Assembly: GCA_002343075.1 (NCBI GenBank) | Contig: DDRH01000003.1 | Location: 90,711 to 154,710 of the forward strand | From: Phycisphaerales bacterium UBA2421 | Lineage (GTDB): Bacteria > Planctomycetota > Phycisphaerae > Tepidisphaerales > Tepidisphaeraceae | Direction of reading: 5' to 3' | Length of the DNA stretch: 64,000 nucleotides | Shown: piece by piece, positions 52,506-60,750 of the stretch | Position numbering within the stretch: the stretch's first letter is position 1 | Layout: each line of letters opens with the position of its first letter | Notes under the pieces: model-generated | Seen by the model: the letters and a program-made list of their open reading frames with translations, nothing else | Told to the model about the DNA's origin: nothing | Databases searched by the model: none | Translations under genes and position numbers: made by a program

Positions 52506-53627
52506 TTATGGCGAGACTTGGTCACTCGGGCCGAACCCCGTTGGCCACTTCGTCCGAAGCATGTTGCGCGTGAACGTGGTCTCGTACGACTTGCCCCGCG
52601 CGCCGGTGATGACGCGCGATTTGTTGAGGGTCATCGCCTGCACGCTGCCATCGGCGAACGCGACGTTGGCGATGCTGTTTCGTTGATGGCGAAAGCGGAT
52701 ATTGCCGTAAAACTTGTTCGAGATCACATTGCCCCCGAGATCAACATTCCAAGTTCGCAGAGGCGTCGTGGTCGTTCCCCAAGTAGCGGCCTGCTCGTCG
52801 GTGGGGAAAAAAATGGACTGATCGCCCCGGACAAAGTCGCCATCCGCCCGGCCGGCGAAGAGGTCTCGGTCAGGATAGCGAAACCGCAATTCCGGCTGCA
52901 GGGGCAACCGCAGGCTGCCTTCGTCGATGTAAGTTGTTGCTAATACACCGTTTGCGCCTTCGGACTCGTTGCTCTGCGGGGGGGCGAAAAAGGGAAATGC
53001 GCGGGTGTCGCTCATCGTGGCGAACAAGGGAGTGTCCCAAAACAGCGCGTTGTCGTTGTAGAGGTCGGGAAATGTAGCCGCCTTGGAGTGAATTGATTTA
53101 ATCACCGTACCGCTTGCCGTCCGCACCGCGGCGTTTTTTAGCTCCAAAGGGAGGTGGGGCATGGCGACGCTATTCTGAAAGTAGTGAACCTGCTGCTGAA
53201 AATCGTTGGCCCCAGGGCACTGAAACACCTTCGACATCTTATAGCCCATGAAACCGCCGACCTGTGAAGAGCCGTTGGTCAGTTCCGGGTAAGCGCGCGG
53301 GTCCATCGTACGGTTGAGAGTTGTAAACCAACTAATCCACGGCGAGACGCTTGCAGATGCCGGGGAGCCGCTGCCGTCGCTCCTGCTCGGGGAAAACCGA
53401 AAGCCGTAGGGAAGCGATTGCTTGTTGTCCTTGGCATAGATTTGCGCAGCGATGTAAATCTGCCGCAGGTTGCTCTTGCAGGCAGCCGAACGCGCCTGAT
53501 CTTGCGCCCTGCTCACAACGGGAAGAAGGATGGAAATCAGAATCGAGATAACTCCGATCACAACCAGAAGCTCAACCAGCGTAAACCCGCGGGAACGACG
53601 GCGGGAAGTCGGATGGCGCAAATTCAT
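52506..53627 (-). CDS. type II secretion-like pseudopilin (DUF1559 type)
   Basis: The 373-residue protein has a prepilin leader RRSRGFTLVELLVVIGVISILIS and SAACKSNLRQIYIAAQIYAKDN, then a large C-terminal domain. The domain ends with HQRNSIANVAFADGSV, the His-x11-Asp-Gly motif also present in the pseudopilin at 13380. The two share the N-terminal 60 residues and the end motif but differ in between. It starts at ATG 53627. Its function is unclear, as for most members of this expanded planctomycete family. Confidence 0.88.
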   Translation of the reverse strand: MNLRHPTSRRRSRGFTLVELLVVIGVISILISILLPVVSRAQDQARSAACKSNLRQIYIAAQIYAKDNKQSLPYGFRFSPSRSDGSGSPASASVSPWISWFTTLNRTMDPRAYPELTNGSSQVGGFMGYKMSKVFQCPGANDFQQQVHYFQNSVAMPHLPLELKNAAVRTASGTVIKSIHSKAATFPDLYNDNALFWDTPLFATMSDTRAFPFFAPPQSNESEGANGVLATTYIDEGSLRLPLQPELRFRYPDRDLFAGRADGDFVRGDQSIFFPTDEQAATWGTTTTPLRTWNVDLGGNVISNKFYGNIRFRHQRNSIANVAFADGSVQAMTLNKSRVITGARGKSYETTFTRNMLRTKWPTGFGPSDQVSP

Positions 53628-54024
53628 AGGGTGCCTAACTTTGATGGAAGCCGCGCAGCAGTCAGTATTTACAACACTCGACTCTTATGTCAGCTCATAC
53701 TTTCGCCGTCGTGAAACAAATCCGGCCAAATCTGGCAGACGAATCACCCGGCCGCAGTACAGAGCCGCATAAACACAACAAAACAGCACGCTCCCGCACA
53801 CTGTGCAGGCGGCACCCCCGGTCGGAGCGCGGCTGAAGAAAGTTACCTGTGTACAACATCCAAGTCAAAACAATTCAGCGATTGTCGGCGTCCTATAAAC
53901 CAGAAAAATCAACATTTTTAGCACTGTTCGAGGGCATCGGCGCACATTTTGCGCGATCAGGATGATTTTCCACTTCCGGCTGCCGTGGAAACGAACCGTC
54001 GTCACGGTATCTTCGCATGAACAG
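53628..54024. other. 397-base divergent intergenic region
   Basis: It separates the pseudopilin and lipoprotein genes, which read away from each other, so promoters for both lie here. It is AT-richer toward 53870. A GCGC, ACATTTT, GCGC near-palindrome stands at about 53940 and resembles the one near 5900. No gene is supported. Confidence 0.4.
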
Positions 54025-54486
54025 ATGATGCGTACCGAATTCCTACGTCACTGCGGGCTTAAGGTTCTTGTTGCGATGTTGCCGCTTCTCGCCGGCTGTG
54101 GAGATGATCCTCCGCCGCCGGACGCGACCGCGCCTACCGGCCCGCCGGGGGCTGTCGAGTCTACGGTAATGAGCGCGGCGGCGTTTCCCGCGCGAAAGAT
54201 CGAAGTACGCCTGCTTCAGCCCCCCGCACTCGGCACGCTGAGCACCGGGGGCGAGATTACCGTTTACACAACGCCCGGTGTGCGCGAACCCACCGAAACC
54301 GGCGAAATGGTCCTCGTCGGGCGCGCCGAGACCAATGATTTCGGCAAGTTCAAGATCGATAACGTCCCGCCCGGCGACTACCTTCTTTCCGCGGGGACAT
54401 TCTCAACCGGCATTTGGCGCGAATGGGTGAAAGTCGAGCCGGGAACCACCGCTTCCCCGCCGATCAAGCTGCCGCAGCGAAAGTAA
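54025..54486 (+). CDS. lipoprotein with carboxypeptidase-regulatory-like fold
   Basis: The protein of 153 residues begins with a lipoprotein signal peptide ending VLVAMLPLLAGC, the Cys being the lipid attachment site. Either ATG of the pair at 54025/54028 is possible. A Pro/Ala-rich linker leads to a beta-rich domain (IEVRLLQPPALGTLS, GRAETNDFGKFKIDNVPPGDYLLSAG). Its NDFGKFKIDNVPPGDY strand is the signature of CarboxypepD_reg/transthyretin-like domains, which serve as structural or carbohydrate-binding modules. The gene lies 62 bases before an RTX protein gene in the same direction. Confidence 0.8.
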   Translation: MMRTEFLRHCGLKVLVAMLPLLAGCGDDPPPPDATAPTGPPGAVESTVMSAAAFPARKIEVRLLQPPALGTLSTGGEITVYTTPGVREPTETGEMVLVGRAETNDFGKFKIDNVPPGDYLLSAGTFSTGIWREWVKVEPGTTASPPIKLPQRK

Positions 54487-54548
54487 GTTGCGCCCGCGCG
54501 AAACGGGTTCACCCCGAGCAGCAAACGTCAACGTCTGCGGGAGATTCC

Positions 54549-55502
54549 ATGAAACATCAGCCTTCAGCGTCACCAATCGTGTCGGAATCGCTTGAGCCGC
54601 GGCGGCTTCTCTCGATCGCGCTGATCGATGGCCAGTTGCAGGTGAAGGCAACCGACGCCGACGATCTGATCTCCGTCGATAATCTGGAAGACCCCACACG
54701 GGTGAAGGTGGTCATCAATCAGACCATCCGCCGGTTTAACCTCGTGGACGTGAGTGGCCTTGTTGTCAGCGGCCTAGGTGGCGACGACCGGATCGACATC
54801 AGCGGGTTGAGCAGCGGGCCGGGTGGCTTTAACGGCGCGCGGCTCTATGGTTTTGATGGCAATGACACCATCGTCGGATCGGCTGGAAATGATGTCATCT
54901 TCGGCGGGGCGGGGGGTGACATCATCAGCGGGCTGAATGGCCGCGATACCATCCGGGGCGAGGCGGGTAATGACAGTATCAACGCCGGCGGAGGCAGCGA
55001 TAGTGTGCGTGGCGGCGACGGGGCCGACACCATCAACGGTGCCGCAGGAAGCGACAGGCTCTACGGAGAATCTGGCGATGATGTCCTCGGCGGAAAAGAG
55101 GGCCGCGACAGCCTTTACGGCGGGGCGGGCAACGATCAACTCGATGGAAATGAAGAACCAGACCGCCTGCAGGGCGACGCCGGCAACGACACGCTCATCG
55201 GCGGGAGCGGCTCTGACCGGCTCTTCGGAGGCGACGACAACGACAGCCTTCGCGGCAACGGCGGGGCCGACACACTCGACGGCGGAGATGGCGACGACAC
55301 CCTGCGAGGCGATGACGGCGGCGACCAGGCTTTCGGCGGAAGCGGAAACGACCTCATGCGCTTCGACGACCGATTGATCGATATCGTCAATGGCGACGAC
55401 GGTAACGACACCCTCGTCCTCGACCGCGGCATCGACGAGTTCGACGGCGGCAATGGAATCGACCTGATCCTCGACGAAAACGGCGTCATCATTGACGGCT
55501 GA
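54549..55502 (+). CDS. LEPR-XLL RTX-repeat protein, calcium-binding
   Basis: The protein of 317 residues starts at ATG 54549 with GGGAG upstream. Residues 14-21 read SLEPRRLLS, a textbook LEPR-XLL motif. After a 70-residue beta-rich segment come more than ten RTX nonapeptide repeats (GFDGNDTIVGSAGNDVIFG, GGAGNDQLDGNEEPD, GGSGNDLMRFDD) to the end. RTX repeats fold on binding calcium outside the cell. There is no catalytic or PKD/beta-helix domain, unlike the two larger RTX proteins in the window. It is probably a surface-layer or adhesion component. Confidence 0.9.
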   Translation: MKHQPSASPIVSESLEPRRLLSIALIDGQLQVKATDADDLISVDNLEDPTRVKVVINQTIRRFNLVDVSGLVVSGLGGDDRIDISGLSSGPGGFNGARLYGFDGNDTIVGSAGNDVIFGGAGGDIISGLNGRDTIRGEAGNDSINAGGGSDSVRGGDGADTINGAAGSDRLYGESGDDVLGGKEGRDSLYGGAGNDQLDGNEEPDRLQGDAGNDTLIGGSGSDRLFGGDDNDSLRGNGGADTLDGGDGDDTLRGDDGGDQAFGGSGNDLMRFDDRLIDIVNGDDGNDTLVLDRGIDEFDGGNGIDLILDENGVIIDG

Positions 55503-55544
55503 ACAAGACGGCTCACCGAAATGACTGTGCGTGCTGTCAAACGG

Positions 55545-57050
55545 TTATGAAACCCGGTCGATGCACAAGATCGTGATGTCGTCCACCTGTTCGCGCAGGC
55601 CCCGATGACGCACCACTGCCGCAGAGAGCCGGGTGATGACTTCCTCATGCGGGATGGCAGTGTCGGCGGCGATTTCTATCAGACGCTCCTCGCCGAACTG
55701 TTCGTTTTCCACATTGAATGCCTCGGTCACGCCGTCGCTGGCCAACAGCAGCCGACCGCCCGGCTGAAGTGTGATGACCGACTCGCCGGCGTCGCCCGGA
55801 TCGCGCGGCCACTCCAACCCCACCGGCGGGCGATGTGCCGCCAGCACCTGTGCCCGCCCGGCGCACAGCGCCAGGGCCGGGCCGTGGCCGGCGTTGCAGT
55901 AAACAAACCGCCCGTCACCTTCCAAAATGCCGAAAATCATGGTGATAAACCGGCCATCGGTCAGATCTTGAATGATCATCGCGTTGATCCGATCCACCAC
56001 GTCGGCGGGGCAGAGGTCTAAGCCGGCCAGCGCGCGCAACGTCGACCGGCACGCGCTCATCAGCAGCGCCGGTGCCAGCCCGTGACCGGTTACATCGGCC
56101 ACGACCACCGCAATGCGCCCGTCGGGAAGCTCAAACGCGTCAACATAGTCTCCAGCGGTCGCGTCGCACGGCTGACACAGTGCCGCAATCGCCCATCCAT
56201 TGCGGCTGGGTATGTCTCGTGGCGCGAAACTCGCCTGCACCCGGCGGGCCGCGTTCAACTCGCGCGCGAGCTTGTTAAAAGTCTCGCCGAGCGATTCAAA
56301 CTCGTCGCCGGTTTTCAGCTCCACTCGATGGTTGAACTCGCTTCGCCGTAACGCGTCCATGCCCGCATGAACCGCTCGCATCGGCTTCATCACCACGTTG
56401 CTGACGATGATCCAGCCGATAATGGATGACGCGACGAGCACCAGCGATGCCAGAGAAATCGCCAGCCACTTCGCCCGGTGATAGCTGGCAAAATATGCGT
56501 CTGCTTTTTCGTTGACGTCCAGAATGCCTACAACCGCCCCGCGCGAATCAAAGATGGGTGCGTACGCGCTGATCCACTCCCCAAACTCGTCGGTGTAAAG
56601 CTCGGTAGCGGCGGCCGCGCCGTTGGCGAACACCTGCAGCATCTCCTGCCGGATGGGATAGACATCTCCGACAAACGGCTTTGGGTGGGTCATCACGCCG
56701 AAGCGCACGCGCGCCGCGCTGCTCGGGTCAAGATAGAACGTGTAGATATTGTCCTGCTCCAGTTGATTGGCGAGGCGCGCCCGCATGAGTTGCCGGCGCA
56801 GCTCCGCAAACGCGGGGGTGTTCACGTCAGCGGGGGTGCGGATGGTGTGGAGAGCGTCGCCGTCAAGCTGAAGCGCTGCCGTCTTGGCGATGGCCAAAGT
56901 CCGGTTTTGAATGTCAACGACAATCTGCCCGCGCATCTCCGGAAGCACGCTCAACAGGATGAGAAGCACCGTGAAGATCAGCAACAGCTCGGACAACAAA
57001 AGCAGCTTGATGCTGATGGATGTGCGAATGCCAGCAAAAAATCGCGACAT
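55545..57050 (-). CDS. membrane sensor with SpoIIE-type PP2C phosphatase
   Basis: The protein of 501 residues has an N-terminal membrane segment (IKLLLLSELLLIFTVLLILLSV), a 150-residue extracytoplasmic sensor region, a second membrane segment (WLAISLASLVLVASSIIGW) and a HAMP-like linker. Then comes a SpoIIE phosphatase domain with ATAGDYVDAFELPDGRIAVVVADVTGHGLAPALLM, YCNAGHGPALAL, LLLASDGVTEAFN and EQVDDITILCI. The Asp residues of the GDYVD, DVTGHG and DGVTEA motifs bind the metals. Such proteins dephosphorylate anti-sigma-factor antagonists in partner-switching cascades. No partner gene is adjacent. Confidence 0.92.
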   Translation of the reverse strand: MSRFFAGIRTSISIKLLLLSELLLIFTVLLILLSVLPEMRGQIVVDIQNRTLAIAKTAALQLDGDALHTIRTPADVNTPAFAELRRQLMRARLANQLEQDNIYTFYLDPSSAARVRFGVMTHPKPFVGDVYPIRQEMLQVFANGAAAATELYTDEFGEWISAYAPIFDSRGAVVGILDVNEKADAYFASYHRAKWLAISLASLVLVASSIIGWIIVSNVVMKPMRAVHAGMDALRRSEFNHRVELKTGDEFESLGETFNKLARELNAARRVQASFAPRDIPSRNGWAIAALCQPCDATAGDYVDAFELPDGRIAVVVADVTGHGLAPALLMSACRSTLRALAGLDLCPADVVDRINAMIIQDLTDGRFITMIFGILEGDGRFVYCNAGHGPALALCAGRAQVLAAHRPPVGLEWPRDPGDAGESVITLQPGGRLLLASDGVTEAFNVENEQFGEERLIEIAADTAIPHEEVITRLSAAVVRHRGLREQVDDITILCIDRVS

Positions 57051-57081
57051 AAGACGTGGGATGCTCGCCAGACTGCAGTGG

Positions 57082-57426
57082 TTACATGCCGGGAATCATC
57101 CCCGGCGGCAGACCCATTTCCGATGCGACCTTGGCCATCTCCTGCTTCATCAGGTCGGCAGCCTTCACCTGCGCCGCATTCACCGCGGCGACGATGAGAT
57201 CTTCCAGCATCTCGGTATCGTTGACATCAACTTTGTCTTTGTCGATCCGAATGCGCACCAATTCCATACGGCCATTGACAATCGCAGTGACCATCCCGCC
57301 GCCGGCATCGGCGCTGACTTGCTGGCGCGCGACATCTTCCTGGAGCGTTTTCATGCGCTCCTGCATCTCGCGCGCCTTGCTCATTAAGCCGGCCATGTTT
57401 CCGAGGTTTTTCAGTGAGTCGAACAT
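57082..57426 (-). CDS. ybaB: nucleoid-associated protein, YbaB/EbfC family
   Basis: The protein has 114 residues, the standard size. It begins FDSLKNLGNMAGLMSKAREMQERM, with the family's amphipathic helix, followed by VTAIVNGRMELVRIRID (central strands) and a Met-rich end PPGMIPGM. YbaB/EbfC dimers bind DNA and commonly sit next to dnaX and recR, as here with dnaX about 110 bases upstream. The start is ATG 57426; the 32-codon upstream extension is not conserved in type. Confidence 0.93.
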   Translation of the reverse strand: MFDSLKNLGNMAGLMSKAREMQERMKTLQEDVARQQVSADAGGGMVTAIVNGRMELVRIRIDKDKVDVNDTEMLEDLIVAAVNAAQVKAADLMKQEMAKVASEMGLPPGMIPGM

Positions 57427-57536
57427 AATGCTGGTTGAAACGTCCTGAGGGTTGATGGAAAGCGAATCGATCGGTGCGACGCTTGTTCTACTATCATCGC
57501 TTCGGCATTTGTTATCAATCACTACTATAGCGTGAA

Positions 57537-58265
57537 CTATTGCGATGTGTCGTCAGCCTTGACGATTTCTCCACCGAAAAGTTCGACTGCGGCCCGGACC
57601 AACGGGTCATTCGCGAGGATCTTCTGCTTCTGCTCCTGCGACAGCGGCGGCGGGGCAGGACTGGCGGGGGCCGCATCCGAGATGGCGCGCGACGCGTGCC
57701 GCGGCTCGGCCCGCGCCGGCTGGCTGCGCGATTGCGGCATGGGTGCTGATTCAGCCTCCATTTCCGCTTCGACTTCAATAGTCAGTCCGAGAGGTTCGTT
57801 CACCAACTCGCTTAGCACTTTTTGCACGGCTTCCCGCTTGCCATTGCGCTCGAGCATTCGCGCCGACGCTTCATGTTGATGGCTATAGCGAATCGTCGCC
57901 TGGCCGTTTCCGAGTGAGACAATCTGGCCATGAACCAGGATGCCTTCATACCCGCTGCCGTGTTGTGTCATGGCCGTACGGAGTTGGCGCATGACGGTGG
58001 CAAACTCGCCGTCCGGCACTGGCTCGACATTCTCCGCCGTCGGGAGGGGCGGCGTTGCGGTGCCTTTCGAGCCACGATTTGCGGCGAAGATGGCCCCGAG
58101 CGATCGCTTCTCCCCCTCAAAGACCCGACCGACCGCCGGAAGCGCATCGGCCTCGCCGGCGTCATCGACGGCGGTGCCCGCATCAACCGACGGCGGCTCG
58201 ACGGGCACTGGGCGCTCGGCGCGTTCGGCGCGGGCAACAGCCGGAGGCGAGGCACTCGCGGGCAT
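57537..58265 (-). CDS. dnaX: DNA polymerase III tau-specific C-terminal part (dnaX second frame)
   Basis: This open frame of 242 residues begins at an ATG overlapping the stop of the N-terminal dnaX frame (TAATG) and lies one frame back. It contains the tau domain: EFATVMRQLRTAMTQHGSGYEGILVHGQIVSLGNGQATI, RNGKREAVQKVLSELVNEPLG and the conserved end DPLVRAAVELFGGEIVKAD. A fusion through the A10 run would give KKKNFEV and then this frame, a tau of about 632 residues. Alone it could also be made by reinitiation at its ATG. The Arg/Pro/Ala-rich stretches at its start and end are low complexity. Tau binds the polymerase and the DnaB helicase. Confidence 0.85.
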   Translation of the reverse strand: MPASASPPAVARAERAERPVPVEPPSVDAGTAVDDAGEADALPAVGRVFEGEKRSLGAIFAANRGSKGTATPPLPTAENVEPVPDGEFATVMRQLRTAMTQHGSGYEGILVHGQIVSLGNGQATIRYSHQHEASARMLERNGKREAVQKVLSELVNEPLGLTIEVEAEMEAESAPMPQSRSQPARAEPRHASRAISDAAPASPAPPPLSQEQKQKILANDPLVRAAVELFGGEIVKADDTSQ

Positions 58266-59434
58266 TACTTCAAAGTTTTTTTTTTAGCCTCGACCGACCC
58301 GGCATCGCCCCCGGCGAGCAAAACTTCGAGCTTGGTAAACTGCTCGGCCAGCGCCAGTCGGACGAGTGTTGCATCGAGCAGGGCGCGCCCCGCCGATGTC
58401 TGCCTTAAGCTCCGGCGCAACTCTTCCAGGATGGCGATGCTCTGGGTGAGCGCGAGCGTGTCAAACGCGCCCGCTTGCGCAACAAGCTCACTCAGCGACT
58501 CCTGCGGAACTTCGACCAGATTGCTCTCGGCACCGCACACCGCCAGCAGCAACAGATTGCGGAAGTGATCAGCGAGCGAGATGACGAGTGTTTCGGCCGA
58601 TAGCCCCTCGCGCATCAGCTTGTCGGCAGCTTCGAGCGTCTTCTTGACATCGGCGGCACCGATATGCTGAGCCAGATCGAATATCGCCTGCGACCTCGGC
58701 ATGCCCAGGAGCTGCTCGATCATCTCCACGGTCAGCGTCGTTTCGCCAAGACTCAGCAGGCGGTCGAGCAGTGAGAGCGCATCGCGCATCGAACCGGCCC
58801 CGGCCCGGGCGACGAGAAACAGTGCGGCGTCTTCGGCCTTCACGTTTTCGTCTTTGGTGAGCGCCTGCAGGTGTTGCACAATCTCGTCGGTGGCAATGTT
58901 TCGAAAATCGTAGCGCTGGCAACGGCTGAGGATGGTCGCGGGAACTTTCTCGGTCTCGGTGGTGGCGAGGATAAACTTAACATGCTCCGGCGGTTCTTCG
59001 AGAGTCTTGAGCAGGGCGTTGAACGCGCCGCGCGAAAGCATGTGCACTTCGTCGATGATGTAGACCTTGAACCGCGACTTGGCCGGACGAAAGCGACTGT
59101 TTTCGATGATCTCGCGGACGTCGTCCACGCCGGTGTTGCTGGCGGCGTCGATCTCGATCACGTCCATGTCATCGCCACGCGCGATCGCGAGGCATGTCTT
59201 GCACTCGCCGCAGGGCGTGGCGGTGGGTTGACTGGCTTGCTCACAATTCAGGGCCTTGGCCATGATGCGGGCCATCGAAGTTTTGCCCACGCCGCGCGTG
59301 CCGGTGAAGAGGAATGCGTGCGCGACGCGCCCGGACTCGATTGCCCGCTGAAGTGTGCGCGCGACATGGTCCTGCCCGATCACCTTGTCGAACGTTGCAG
59401 AGCGATATTTGCGGGCGAGGACGGTATAGGCCAC
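58265..59434 (-). CDS. dnaX: DNA polymerase III gamma subunit (dnaX first frame)
   Basis: This 389-residue frame carries the AAA+ clamp-loader domains: YRSATFDKVIGQDHV, Walker A GTRGVGKTSM (about 45), the zinc cysteines CEQASQPTATPCGECKTC, Walker B KVYIIDEVHML (about 122) and sensor 1 FILATTE. It ends EAKKKTLK at a stop just after ten A. Residues 1-386 are the gamma form, and the tau form needs a frame change at the A run. GTG is the start at 59434. DnaX loads the sliding clamp and couples the polymerase to the helicase. Its neighbour is ybaB, the usual context. Confidence 0.95.
   Translation of the reverse strand: MAYTVLARKYRSATFDKVIGQDHVARTLQRAIESGRVAHAFLFTGTRGVGKTSMARIMAKALNCEQASQPTATPCGECKTCLAIARGDDMDVIEIDAASNTGVDDVREIIENSRFRPAKSRFKVYIIDEVHMLSRGAFNALLKTLEEPPEHVKFILATTETEKVPATILSRCQRYDFRNIATDEIVQHLQALTKDENVKAEDAALFLVARAGAGSMRDALSLLDRLLSLGETTLTVEMIEQLLGMPRSQAIFDLAQHIGAADVKKTLEAADKLMREGLSAETLVISLADHFRNLLLLAVCGAESNLVEVPQESLSELVAQAGAFDTLALTQSIAILEELRRSLRQTSAGRALLDATLVRLALAEQFTKLEVLLAGGDAGSVEAKKKTLK
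58276..58285 (-). promoter_or_regulatory. dnaX: A10 slippery run joining the two dnaX frames
   Basis: On the minus strand the codons GCT AAA AAA AAA ACT TTG AAG TAA read through an A10 run to the stop, while shifting back one base gives AAC TTT GAA GTA ATG and the second frame. A GAGG lies 2 bases upstream, and GCGAG, TGC, CTCGC forms a small hairpin about 16 bases downstream. Both elements resemble the stimulators of known dnaX frameshifts. RNA polymerase slippage on A10 would also give both frames. Confidence 0.7.
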
Positions 59435-59498
59435 GGCGTGCCACGTTACGAGATCGGCATTCGCGGATCAAATAAATCTTCAAGTCGGCGGGGCTGGG

Positions 59499-60041
59499 TT
59501 AAGGTTCAGTCGCTGCGACGGCGGCCGAGCCGATGTTGACGGTTGACAGCCGGTTGAGAATGCGATCCCAGCTTGCACGCCGGGTGCCGTTGGCAAATCG
59601 ATGGATGGTCATCTTGGTCGAAAGCGTATCGACCTTCTCCACCGACTCCGGCGGGCCGAATCGGGCTTGGATATCGGCTTCTTCATTCACCCCAAGTTGG
59701 GTCAGCGCCTTCTGATCCCACACGCCGAGCGTCGCGACCTTTCCCGCGATGATGCGATATCGGCAGGCGTCACGGCAGACGATCCAGCCGTTGGCGTCTT
59801 CGGAAAGCACGCGGTTGGAAAGGATCGCCTCGCGGCCTTCGCCGAGCGCCACGCCTTTGAGCGTCATTTTCTCTATCGGAACGGCGAAGTCGGCAAGGAT
59901 TTGCGGATTCGAGAGAATCTCAAACTCACCCACGCCCACGGGTGTGCGCGCATCCGAACGGTGCATGCACCCGACAATGGTGCCAGCCACGAACCAGACG
60001 CTGACCAACGACGATAAGAGCTTCATGGACATGACAGTCAT
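59499..60041 (-). CDS. hypothetical lipoprotein, 180 aa
   Basis: The N-terminus is a short basic start, a hydrophobic segment LVSVWFVAGTIVGC with a possible lipobox (Cys 25), and a Ser/Arg-rich linker. The mature domain has VGVGEFEILSNPQIL, a two-Cys pair (VCRDACRYRI) and QARFGPPESVEKVD. No family was recognised. GAGG stands 4 bases before the ATG at 60041. Two further in-frame ATGs at 60032 and 60026 are closer to the hydrophobic segment. It is a single gene and its product is probably at the cell envelope. Confidence 0.7.
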   Translation of the reverse strand: MTVMSMKLLSSLVSVWFVAGTIVGCMHRSDARTPVGVGEFEILSNPQILADFAVPIEKMTLKGVALGEGREAILSNRVLSEDANGWIVCRDACRYRIIAGKVATLGVWDQKALTQLGVNEEADIQARFGPPESVEKVDTLSTKMTIHRFANGTRRASWDRILNRLSTVNIGSAAVAATEP

Positions 60042-60069
60042 CTTGCCTCAACCGAGCCACAAAAACCAG

Positions 60070-60101
60070 AAAGCCCGGCAGCGCTGAGGCCGCCGGGCTT
60101 T
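60070..60101. terminator. bidirectional terminator
   Basis: AAAGCCCGGC pairs perfectly with GCCGGGCTTT over 12 bases. It lies 23 bases after the minus-strand stop of the DUF4870 gene. On the minus strand TTTCTGGTTTTT follows. Confidence 0.8.
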
Positions 60102-60123
60102 CGTTTGGATGATCGACACGGTG

Positions 60124-60525
60124 TTACTTCAGCAGGCGAAGCGCGAAGGGGTAGCGGTAAGCGATACCCTTGTTCGCCTTGATCGCCGCGATGATGGTCA
60201 GCACCAGGTGTGCGATCAGAATGCCGAAGTAGGTGATGAACCCGATCAGGATGAACATCAGCGGAATGCTGATGATCATCACCAGGATCACGGTGATGAT
60301 CCAGTTGAGCGATTCCTTGCCCTGGTCGTTCAGGTACTGGCTCTGGTCCTTCTTCAGCAGCCAGATGATCAGCGGGCCGATGAAACCGGTGACGAGGCTC
60401 AGGATGAAGATGAGCATGCCCATGTTCGATTCTTCTTTGGTCGGTGCTGGGCCTGCATAGCCTTTGCCGGTGGGCTTCATATAGTCAAGTGGGCTGCCAG
60501 CAGGCGGGGGAGGGGTTTCGGACAT
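60124..60525 (-). CDS. DUF4870 membrane protein
   Basis: The 133-residue protein has a Pro-rich N-terminus and three hydrophobic helices (LIFILSLVTGFIGPLIIWLL, WIITVILVMIISIPLMFILI, FGILIAHLVLTIIAAIKA). The DUF4870 signature is LLKKDQSQYLNDQGKESLNW between the first and second helices. Members are small membrane proteins of unknown role found in many bacteria. The start is ATG 60525. The gene is monocistronic and ends at a strong terminator. Confidence 0.88.
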   Translation of the reverse strand: MSETPPPPAGSPLDYMKPTGKGYAGPAPTKEESNMGMLIFILSLVTGFIGPLIIWLLKKDQSQYLNDQGKESLNWIITVILVMIISIPLMFILIGFITYFGILIAHLVLTIIAAIKANKGIAYRYPFALRLLK

Positions 60526-60750
60526 TCTGATTGCTCCTTCTCGTCGGGTTTGCGGTCTCGATTCGTGCGTTGGAGTACTTCAACTCACCCAACGCCTCTT
60601 CATTTATCGGAATATTCGCCGATGTTGCTACAAATGCAAGGCTGATCACAGATCAAACCCGGCGTCCGTTCCTGAACCAGTTCAAGCGTCGGAACCTGCC
60701 TGGCGGGATCATTTTTTCCCACCGCGATCGACCGGGCGAAATGCTCCCCA

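Noticed and set aside
57537..59434. dnaX pseudogene
   Set aside because: Both parts keep intact conserved domains up to the A10 run, and a one-base shift joins them exactly. This fits recoding, or a single homopolymer error, better than decay.
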